The position numbers and the translations under genes were made by a program. The notes below the pieces were generated by a model. That model saw only the letters and a program-made list of their open reading frames with translations, was not told the DNA's origin and did no database searches. Shown one piece after another: positions 1-3,935 of a DNA stretch of 5,459 bases. This DNA is from JALUUH01 sp964636675 (lineage in GTDB: Bacteria > Pseudomonadota > Gammaproteobacteria > S012-40), in assembly GCA_964636675.1 (NCBI GenBank), contig CAZWUO010000222.1:1-5459 (forward strand). Reading direction: 5' to 3'. Numbering within the stretch: position 1 is the first letter of the stretch; every line of letters begins with the position of its first letter.

Positions 1-40
1 AAAGTTTCTAAATAAAAGAGATATTTATCAATTGCTTAAA

Positions 41-63
41 TGGCGGAGAGCAAGGAGTTCGAA
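41..63 (-). other. tRNA-Ser 3'-end fragment, probable attachment site (att) of the element
   Basis: Read on the minus strand, this is the 3' end of a tRNA. It has a T-loop TTCGAAC, a T-stem 3' strand TCCTT, an acceptor strand GCTCTCC, discriminator G and encoded CCA. An acceptor of this type with G73 fits tRNA-Ser. The bases 5' of the T-loop (TTATTTA) cannot form the other T-stem strand (AAGGA expected) and no tRNA body follows, so only the end is present. Tyrosine integrases commonly recombine in tRNA 3' ends, leaving an intact tRNA at one border and such a fragment at the other. Given the orientation, the element should lie to the right and the intact tRNA should be beyond the window's right edge. 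The match is seen directly; its role as att is inferred. Confidence 0.72.
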
Positions 64-116
64 TAAATAACACAACATGTTCTTTTAATTAATATTACTT
101 AGAGTTAAAACTTGTT

Positions 117-140
117 GTTACCGTCATAGTTACCGTCAAA
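117..140 (+). repeat. Tandem direct repeat, candidate integrase arm-type sites
   Basis: The ten bases GTTACCGTCA occur at 117-126 and again at 129-138, a 12-bp period continued as ATA versus AAA-type spacers. They lie about 55 bp inside the putative att core. Short tandem direct repeats at this distance are how arm-type binding sites of tyrosine integrases usually look, and their GC-containing core stands out from the AT-rich surroundings. The repeat is visible directly; integrase binding is inferred. Confidence 0.5.
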
Positions 141-201
141 TGCTTTTGCTGCCGTGCTTTTCACGCGTTAATACTGCCCTTTCTATTAAAAGCCCATAGC
201 A

Positions 202-237
202 CTAACCAAAGCTATGCACTTTCTTAATTTTGGTTAG
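202..237. repeat. 9-bp perfect inverted repeat
   Basis: CTAACCAAA (202-210) is the exact complement of TTTGGTTAG (229-237), with an 18-base spacer. In RNA this would be a hairpin. It could form at the end of the transcript of the minus-strand nuclease gene, but no convincing U-tract follows on the minus strand, so a terminator is not claimed. The right arm is also the first unit of the 48-bp-spaced direct repeats. Confidence 0.5.
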
Positions 238-372
238 AAGCTTAAGTCATCATTAACATCAGTAATATTTCTCGCATTTGGTTAGAAACTTCAGCATGAC
301 TTTAATAGGCTTAATCTTTCTGGTTTTCGGTAGGAACCTTCACGCCATCATTCAACCGCAGAATATTTCTAA
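229..372 (+). repeat. Three degenerate repeats with exact 48-bp spacing
   Basis: Units start at 229, 277 and 325. The first two begin TTTGGTTAGAA and the third begins TTTCGGTAGGAA. Each continues with a CTT-containing block, and the first and third share CATCATT and AATATTTCT segments further in. The unit tails have diverged strongly. This could be an eroded tandem duplication or spaced protein-binding sites near the attachment core. It is not a CRISPR array, because the repeats are imperfect and only the first ~12 bases are shared by all units. Confidence 0.45.
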
Positions 373-417
373 TAACAAGGTACAAAGCTTACATGCCCAC
401 GATATTCTTTGCACCGG

Positions 418-1494
418 CTAAGATTCATTATATTGTGCGATTACAGATTTTATTTGATCCGTATACTTAAAGATATCGTCGACATTATCAATCTCAATTC
501 GTTCTTCATTCTTACCAGAAAATACTCCTAAGTATTTTTTAGCATAATTGAAATGAAGTCGGCATATTGGCTTACGATTGTTATCATCTAACAAAATACC
601 ACAATAACTTTTAGTATCCCTCATTGTAACGCGCTTGACATCTACAACTTCTCGCAAAATGGCTTTCACAACATTGTAACCATCTATTTCTTCTTGAGTT
701 GTTTCTATGCCATCTTGTCCGGATGATGCATCAATTATTATTTCTGGTTCTACAGCGAGCTCAGAAGTTGATTCTGATCCATTTGCCGATAAAGCAGATT
801 TAAGGCGTTCATTTATTCGCTCATTTACAAATTGAGCTCTTGCCTCTTTTACTATTTTCGTAAACTGCTCAATTACAGGCTGTGTTAGACGTCCATCATA
901 AACTTGGGAAGCAAAAAAACGAACAAACATTTCTGACGGATTTTTAAGTTCTTCTTCTAGAATTTTCTTAATTGACCCAGCATATTTAAGAGTACTAGCT
1001 GTTGTTAAAATATCTTCAAGCGAGAATGCGGATTTTGTGAATTTCTTTAGTTCATCTATTTGATGATCTTCAAAATGTAGAATGTTAAATTCGAAAAATG
1101 GTTTTGAATCCATTTTATTTGGTTCATCTATATCAGAATAAAATTCATAATCGATACCATTTGTTAATATAGCAAATCTTGCTTCCGTAGCTGAAAAATA
1201 TCGGAACAACTGAGAAGCATGATCTTTATGCAAATCAGCTCCAGACCACTTACATTCAATCAGAATAATAATGTCATTATCTTTTTTTATAGCATAGTCT
1301 ACCTTTTCACCTTTCTTCGTTCCAACATCAGCTGTGAATTCGGGTATTACTTCCATTGGATTAAATACATCATAACCAAGTGAACTGATGAAGGGCATAA
1401 TAAAAGCATTCTTTGTAGCTTCTTCAGTTTGAATGTGCTCCATTTGCTTTGGTATTCTTGATGAAATTTCTTTTATACGATCAATTAAGTCCAT
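418..1494 (-). CDS. Orphan PD-(D/E)XK nuclease, type I restriction HsdR N-terminal-like
   Basis: The 358-residue protein carries the nuclease fold found at the N-terminus of type I restriction HsdR subunits and in related stand-alone phage and island proteins. Visible active-site elements are E24/E25 in the first helix, D66 (KVDYAI), the E80-x-K82 pair in ILIECKW, and a following Q95-x3-Y99 (QLFRYF), the QxxxY motif of this group. A conserved FAILTNG strand follows at 107-113. Residues 140-235 are largely helical and 235-265 are a low-complexity linker. Residues 266-358 form a separate alpha/beta domain, possibly for substrate recognition. There is no helicase motor, methyltransferase or specificity subunit nearby, so it is not a standard restriction system. 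The start is supported by GAGG seven bases upstream of ATG. Its place beside the att site suggests a cargo gene for defence or phage competition (inference). A DNA repair nuclease is an alternative. Confidence 0.8.
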   Translation of the reverse strand: MDLIDRIKEISSRIPKQMEHIQTEEATKNAFIMPFISSLGYDVFNPMEVIPEFTADVGTKKGEKVDYAIKKDNDIIILIECKWSGADLHKDHASQLFRYFSATEARFAILTNGIDYEFYSDIDEPNKMDSKPFFEFNILHFEDHQIDELKKFTKSAFSLEDILTTASTLKYAGSIKKILEEELKNPSEMFVRFFASQVYDGRLTQPVIEQFTKIVKEARAQFVNERINERLKSALSANGSESTSELAVEPEIIIDASSGQDGIETTQEEIDGYNVVKAILREVVDVKRVTMRDTKSYCGILLDDNNRKPICRLHFNYAKKYLGVFSGKNEERIEIDNVDDIFKYTDQIKSVIAQYNES

Positions 1495-1742
1495 GTTTTC
1501 CTCGCAATGTATTTCTAAATGGTTTATTTCACTGACATAGTGAGCTTCAATTTATATCAACTTCTTTCTTTTTTGTCGACCCACGATTTAGTATTTAATC
1601 ATATTATTCTTAAGAGATCGCTTGTAGCACACCTACATAAGCCAAGCTCTTATGCCTAAATTTTATTTTGTCATAACGAAATTATGATTGGATTGATATT
1701 CAAATTTATGTTCGCAAAGGTCTATAACAATAATCGAGATAT

Positions 1743-1776
1743 AAAAAAAGCCCTAGCGATTTCTCACAGGGGCTTT
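1743..1776 (-). terminator. Intrinsic terminator (minus strand), copy 1 of a repeated hairpin
   Basis: AAAGCCC (1747-1753) pairs with GGGCTTT (1770-1776), with one extra G-U pair possible. Read on the minus strand the stem is followed by seven T residues (A1743-1749 on plus), so it should stop leftward transcription ahead of the nuclease gene. The loop and 3' flank closely resemble the terminator at 2311-2342. There is no obvious gene whose transcript it ends. Confidence 0.6.
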
Positions 1777-1959
1777 CTGCCAAACAAGACTGTATTACAC
1801 TAATAAATATAGTATAGGATTATATATTTCCTACTCCTAATTTAAAATATTGTTAATTCTTGGTCTATAAACCTGTTGTTGCATTTCGATGTAAATAAAT
1901 CACAAAACTCAGGTAATCAACTCACATCTTAATATCTCATCACTTTGTATCATAGACCC

Positions 1960-1977
1960 ACGTTTTAAGAAAAACGT
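1960..1977. promoter_or_regulatory. 7-bp palindrome upstream of the secreted repeat protein, possible operator
   Basis: ACGTTTT (1960-1966) and AAAACGT (1971-1977) form a perfect inverted repeat around a four-base spacer, about 33 bases before the ATG at 2010. This could be an operator or a 5'-UTR hairpin controlling the gene. Symmetry is the only evidence. Confidence 0.3.
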
Positions 1978-2009
1978 TTACTTTTATTAAACAACATTCG
2001 GGTATCACC

Positions 2010-2300
2010 ATGAAAACATTATCATCAGTAGCAGTATTCGCATTAACATCAGTTTTATCATTCAACGTAATGGCTGAATCTAAAATAGAAAAAAGCATCG
2101 TACTTAATAAATCTATCAACCAAGGCAACGCTACTATAGCGTATGGGTATGACAACTTAGCAAGTACAGGTTCTATTAACGTTAAAGATTCAACTGTTTC
2201 AAAATCTATCGTTTTAAATAAATCAATCAACCAAGGTAATGCTACTGTTGCTTATGGTGAAGGAAATACTGCTACTACAGGTTCTATTACTTTTGAATAA
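2010..2300 (+). CDS. Small secreted protein with two near-identical 37-residue repeats
   Basis: This 96-residue protein is not recognised by name. Residues 1-22 are a classic Sec signal peptide (MKTL..., hydrophobic core, cleavage after VMA), leaving a 74-residue mature protein. The mature part is two copies, with a 37-residue period, of KSIVLNKSINQGNAT(I/V)AYG (28-46 and 65-83), each followed by N.A.TGSI. The Asn/Ser/Gly/Thr-rich strands with N-x-A spacing recall beta-solenoid surface proteins such as YadA-type heads or curlin-like repeats, but the match to either is loose. Between the copies the 19 aligned codons differ in nine places, eight of them synonymous, so the protein sequence is conserved rather than recently duplicated. 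The ATG has only a weak GGGT-type ribosome site. It is the only plus-strand gene here and is probably an independent cargo gene. An extracellular adhesive or fibre-forming role is inference. Confidence 0.8.
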   Translation: MKTLSSVAVFALTSVLSFNVMAESKIEKSIVLNKSINQGNATIAYGYDNLASTGSINVKDSTVSKSIVLNKSINQGNATVAYGEGNTATTGSITFE

Positions 2301-2310
2301 GCCAGGAATG

Positions 2311-2342
2311 AAAAAGCCTTGGTAATTTCTCACCAAGGCTTT
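2311..2342. terminator. Bidirectional terminator between convergent genes, copy 2 of the repeated hairpin
   Basis: An 11-bp perfect stem, AAAGCCTTGGT (2313-2323) with ACCAAGGCTTT (2332-2342), closes an eight-base loop. Read on the minus strand it ends in five T residues, suiting the end of the three-gene operon that stops at 2441. Read on the plus strand it lies 12 bases after the stop of the secreted protein and ends in CTTT. It most likely serves both genes. Confidence 0.8.
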
Positions 2343-2394
2343 AGCCAACCAAGCTTACAGTTTCAGATTAATATATTTCTATTGCAATTCTACC

Positions 2395-2420
2395 CACTCA
2401 ACTGATTATTAAGCTGAGTG
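2395..2420. repeat. Inverted repeat after the three-gene operon
   Basis: CACTCA (2395-2400) pairs with TGAGTG (2415-2420), extendable by two bases after a mismatch. It lies about 20 bases after the operon's last stop codon. There is no T-tract on the minus strand, so it may stabilise the mRNA 3' end rather than terminate transcription. Confidence 0.35.
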
Positions 2421-2440
2421 CCATTTATACTAGTTATTCA

Positions 2441-2809
2441 TTAGTGGACTTCTTGTCCTTCGGGAAGACAAACTGAAACCAATCTTCGAGCCTGTTGCAC
2501 TGACTGAAGCAACTCAGTCAGAGTTGAAATTAAATACCCTGTGTTGTTTAATGATGTATCCTCAAGCTGGTCCTTATCAAGCGCTGAAATCATTTCTCCC
2601 ATCCCGTTAATAGCAGGAAATAACCAACCTTCTGCAGCATCAAGCTGTTCAATAATGACATTGCGATCTTCTTCCGTAACGCTTAATTTGTGCTTTTCAC
2701 ATGAATGAAAAACATGGCCAGCGAACAAAAGGGCACTGGCATTTCCTGCCGTAAACGATCGCGATGGAATTTCTATTTTTTTATCGTTAATTGTGACAAA
2801 TTTATTCAT
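2441..2809 (-). CDS. Unrecognised 122-aa helical protein, third gene of the C4-controlled operon
   Basis: I do not recognise this protein. It has no signal peptide or membrane segment and should be cytoplasmic. A short N-terminal beta-type segment (TINDKKIEIPSRSF) is followed by mostly helical sequence. Residues 58-110 contain AINGMGEMISAL and then GYLISTLTELLQSVQQARR. These align by eye with INRGMGAIGHAL and LGWLLNGLADLNTQLSNAEE in the preceding 197-aa protein, so the two genes appear to share a domain and may have arisen by duplication. Its ATG overlaps the stop of that gene by four bases (ATGA), with GAGGTGG just upstream, so translational coupling is likely. A bidirectional terminator follows at 2311-2342. 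Small DUF-type prophage proteins have a similar look, but I cannot assign a family. Confidence 0.75.
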   Translation of the reverse strand: MNKFVTINDKKIEIPSRSFTAGNASALLFAGHVFHSCEKHKLSVTEEDRNVIIEQLDAAEGWLFPAINGMGEMISALDKDQLEDTSLNNTGYLISTLTELLQSVQQARRLVSVCLPEGQEVH

Positions 2810-3399
2810 TGCACCACCTCTATATTTTTATGGATTAATCCCTTTGCTGCTCTCGATGCTTGAATCAACGAGTTTTTAGCAGACTCTACACCGGTTAATA
2901 AAGTGATAATTTCGGTTTTAGTTGTTGCATTGGATTGAAGTGTTTTTATAGACTGCTGATCCAGCTCGCTTAACTCTACTAACGCCGTTTTAATTGCATA
3001 ATCTACCAACAGCATGGCTTCTTGGAAACTGGTTTTGATGGAGTGATTCATTTTCTTATCCTCCTTATCTGATAAATGCCGTTGTGATTCCTTAATTGCC
3101 TCTTCAGCATTACTAAGTTGTGTATTCAGATCGGCTAAGCCATTTAGTAACCAGCCTAAGTCCTGTGTGACTTCATCTATGCTATCACTTGTAGCCAGGG
3201 CATGGCCTATAGCGCCCATACCTCGGTTAATCGTCCATTGAGCACGTTCAGCTATGTTTAATAAATTCTCATGTCCTTCAGCATCAGAGGGAATTTGAAT
3301 ATAGCCTTTTTCATGGGTGGTTGCTTTTCCCAGCATGTCACCAATATCTAAAATATCGGGAATACTTGTTGCACTGTAGATTGTTCCTAATTCTTTCAT
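2806..3399 (-). CDS. Unrecognised 197-aa helical protein with a possible internal start, second gene of the operon
   Basis: The family is not recognised. The protein is cytoplasmic, acidic and mainly helical, with two parts. Residues 1-116 include INRGMGAIGHAL and LGWLLNGLADLNTQLSNAEE, which resemble the downstream 122-aa protein. Residues 117-197 are a second helical unit (LLTGVESAKNSLIQASR). The join at M117 is preceded by a perfect AAGGAGG eight bases before the ATG, so an 81-residue product may also be made in frame, or two ancestral genes have fused. The full-length start at 3399 is supported by GGAAGG upstream and by ATGA overlap with the 82-aa gene. The stop overlaps the next start in the same way. 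It is probably co-produced with its neighbours under antisense RNA control. Confidence 0.75.
   Translation of the reverse strand: MKELGTIYSATSIPDILDIGDMLGKATTHEKGYIQIPSDAEGHENLLNIAERAQWTINRGMGAIGHALATSDSIDEVTQDLGWLLNGLADLNTQLSNAEEAIKESQRHLSDKEDKKMNHSIKTSFQEAMLLVDYAIKTALVELSELDQQSIKTLQSNATTKTEIITLLTGVESAKNSLIQASRAAKGLIHKNIEVVQ
3052..3066 (-). promoter_or_regulatory. Strong internal Shine-Dalgarno before Met117 of the 197-aa ORF
   Basis: The minus strand reads AAGGAGG at 3066-3060, then eight bases, then an in-frame ATG at 3051-3049. Spacing and sequence are close to ideal and better than those at the annotated upstream start. It would allow separate production of the C-terminal 81 residues. 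The motif also encodes part of a DKEDKK-type stretch, so chance cannot be excluded. Confidence 0.5.
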
Positions 3400-3644
3400 G
3401 ATGCACCTTCCATTCTTTGAAACTTGATTAACGATCCAACAATTCTGTCAGAGATTGGTTGGGCTTGCTCAATAGATAAGTCAGTGGCTATGGTTTCCCT
3501 GTTGGAATCTACAAGGGAAAAGAAGGATTTTAGCCTAGTGGTTTTATGGGTGATTTGCTGGGTTACTGGCTGTTTAGCTGAATAGATACGATTTGAAATC
3601 GGACCTTTCTGGGATGGATTTGGTTTTTGGGTGTGCTTACACAT
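3396..3644 (-). CDS. Small basic protein, first gene of the operon and direct target of the C4-type RNA
   Basis: This 82-residue protein is unrecognised. The N-terminal half is basic and rich in Lys, Gln, Pro and Thr (MCKHTQKPNPSQKGP), and residues 41-82 look helical. The ATG at 3644 has AAGGAG eight bases upstream. That Shine-Dalgarno lies inside ACCAAGGA, the exact complement of a box in the antisense RNA encoded at 3706-3769, so its translation is likely blocked when the RNA is present. In phages P1/P7 the gene in this position is icd, whose translation also governs transcription of the genes behind it. Here the followers are the 197- and 122-aa genes, reached by an ATGA overlap. Whether this protein has a function or is mainly a translated leader is open. 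It does not clearly resemble Icd/Ash proteins. Confidence 0.7.
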   Translation of the reverse strand: MCKHTQKPNPSQKGPISNRIYSAKQPVTQQITHKTTRLKSFFSLVDSNRETIATDLSIEQAQPISDRIVGSLIKFQRMEGAS

Positions 3645-3652
3645 TGCGGTTT

Positions 3653-3695
3653 CTCCTTGGTTCGGATTATTAACCGCCTCCCATTGTTCTCAATC
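3653..3695 (-). promoter_or_regulatory. Downstream antisense-RNA target boxes, including the Shine-Dalgarno of the 82-aa gene
   Basis: On the minus strand GATTGAGAAC (3695-3686) is followed by ACCAAGGA (3661-3654). The first contains TTGAGAA, complementary to the C4-type RNA box TTCTCAA. The second is complementary over all eight bases to the box TCCTTGGT and overlaps the AAGGAG ribosome site. The order (b then a) is antiparallel to a' then b' in the RNA, so both duplexes can form together. Confidence 0.7.
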
Positions 3696-3705
3696 GCAGG
3701 GTGAC

Positions 3706-3769
3706 GGACTGTATCAGGTTGAGAATACCGACCAAGGACGGCCACCCCGAAAGATGCCCAATACAGCCC
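3706..3769 (-). ncRNA. C4/CI-type phage antisense RNA
   Basis: The roughly 64-nt RNA is closed by a 9-bp stem, GGGCTGTAT (3769-3761) with ATACAGTCC (3714-3706), including one G-U pair. Inside, a second stem can form from GGCATC and GGTGGCC around UUUCGG, and a third, GGT/ACC, presents the loop ATTCTCA. Two antisense boxes are visible: TCCTTGGT (3738-3731) between the inner stems, and TTCTCAA (3725-3719) in the third loop. Their complements occur in the leader and again before the 82-aa gene. This is the design of the P1/P7 c4 and P4 CI immunity RNAs (Rfam family C4 antisense RNA), which are processed from the leader of the operon they silence. The RNA would maintain lysogeny by blocking translation, and hence transcription, of the downstream operon. 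Exact processed ends cannot be seen. Confidence 0.82.
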
Positions 3770-3792
3770 ATCATAATAGATAAATGGACTAA

Positions 3793-3808
3793 TGCCTTTT
3801 TACAGGCA
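3793..3808 (-). other. Short hairpin between leader terminator and C4-type RNA
   Basis: TGCC (3793-3796) pairs with GGCA (3805-3808) around an eight-base loop. It lies between the leader terminator and the antisense RNA and could be a processing site releasing the RNA 5' end. No function is visible beyond the pairing. Confidence 0.3.
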
Positions 3809-3809
3809 C

Positions 3810-3845
3810 AAAAAAACCACTGGTTTAAGTGGCGTTTTTATCGCC
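3810..3845 (-). terminator. Leader intrinsic terminator upstream of the C4-type RNA
   Basis: On the minus strand CCACT (3832-3828) pairs with AGTGG (3821-3817) and is followed by seven T residues (3816-3810). A second small hairpin, GGCG/CGCC (3845-3831), abuts it. It lies about 60-80 bases after the leader promoter, so many transcripts should stop before or around the antisense RNA unless they read through. It could also end read-through from the tape measure gene. The plus strand also has a short T-run, so it may act in both directions. Confidence 0.65.
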
Positions 3846-3870
3846 TTGGCTAAAACGGGTTCTCAATCCC
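3844..3870 (-). promoter_or_regulatory. Upstream (leader) copies of the antisense-RNA target boxes
   Basis: The ten bases GATTGAGAAC (3868-3859, minus) are repeated exactly at 3695-3686. Here they sit in a GGG...CCC hairpin (3870-3857) whose loop ATTGAGAA can kiss the loop ATTCTCA of the antisense RNA. CCAAGG (3849-3844) is the second, shorter box. P1 c4 and P4 CI systems also have target copies on both sides of the antisense RNA. Confidence 0.65.
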
Positions 3871-3892
3871 GGCACTGGATTTTGCCAGTGCC
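3871..3892 (-). other. Perfect 8-bp hairpin at the predicted 5' end of the leader transcript
   Basis: GGCACTGG (3871-3878) pairs with CCAGTGCC (3885-3892) around a six-base loop. With the promoter at 3898-3926 reading leftward, transcription should start at about 3890-3892, so the RNA would begin with this hairpin. On the plus strand it is followed by TTTTT and would also be a terminator, but no plus-strand gene precedes it. Confidence 0.6.
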
Positions 3893-3897
3893 TTTTT

Positions 3898-3926
3898 AGG
3901 ATAGGGCGGTTAGTTGCGTGTGTCAA
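3898..3926 (-). promoter_or_regulatory. Near-consensus sigma-70 promoter of the immunity leader and operon
   Basis: On the minus strand TTGACA (3926-3921), a 17-base spacer and TATCCT (3903-3898) form a perfect -35, ideal spacing and a four-of-six -10. It lies just after the stop codon of the tape measure gene and reads into the leader, the C4-type RNA and the three-gene operon. This is the position of a constitutive immunity promoter in c4/CI systems. Confidence 0.72.
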
Positions 3927-3935
3927 GACAATTAT

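Larger units (their letters stand above)
64..417. other. Gene-free border region next to the att site, with several repeat families
   Basis: No credible ORF or RNA gene is visible in these 354 AT-rich bases. They contain a tandem 12-bp-period repeat (117-140), an inverted repeat (202-210 with 229-237) and three degenerate repeats spaced exactly 48 bp apart (229-372). Repeats this close to an attachment core are a typical place for integrase arm sites or excisionase sites. They also lie downstream of the nuclease gene, so the hairpin could instead contribute to 3'-end formation of that transcript. Confidence 0.6.
1495..2009. other. Intergenic region between divergent genes
   Basis: No credible gene is seen in these 515 bases. 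They contain the upstream region of the minus-strand nuclease gene, a small inverted repeat at 1529-1543 (TCACT, five bases, AGTGA) that might be an operator, a terminator hairpin at 1743-1776, and a 7-bp palindrome at 1960-1977 just before the plus-strand secreted-protein gene. I could not identify a convincing -35/-10 pair for either flanking gene. Confidence 0.5.

Noticed and set aside
229..372. Possible CRISPR-like array
   Set aside because: Only three units occur, the shared part is about 11-12 bases and imperfect, and no Cas gene is near. It does not qualify.
1940..2230. Minus-strand 96-aa open frame
   Set aside because: It lies antisense to the secreted repeat protein, which has a clear signal peptide and repeat structure with synonymous-biased divergence. 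The antisense frame shows no domain or ribosome site and is a shadow.
2088..2297. Assignment of the repeat protein as curlin (CsgA/CsgB) or a YadA-type adhesin
   Set aside because: The N-x-A and G-x-x-N-x-A spacing is reminiscent of these, but the curlin Q/N ladder and the YadA anchor are absent. Only a general beta-repeat description is justified.
3563..3745. Minus-strand 60-aa open frame overlapping the C4-type RNA and the 82-aa gene
   Set aside because: It starts with GTG inside the structured RNA, has no good Shine-Dalgarno, and overlaps the better-supported 82-aa start. Icd/Ash-like frames do overlap such RNAs in other phages, so it is only a weak possibility.
3670..3774. Minus-strand 34-codon frame (two ATGs) running through the C4-type RNA
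   Set aside because: The frame follows from the conserved RNA sequence. It has no clear ribosome site and is too short to support as a gene.
3778..3800. Possible second promoter directly upstream of the C4-type RNA
   Set aside because: TATTAT could be a -10 element, but no acceptable -35 lies 16-18 bases upstream. Processing from the leader transcript is the usual route for this RNA family.
3871..3900. Plus-strand terminator (hairpin followed by TTTTT)
   Set aside because: No plus-strand gene or promoter precedes it. The position at the predicted start of the minus-strand leader transcript explains the hairpin better.
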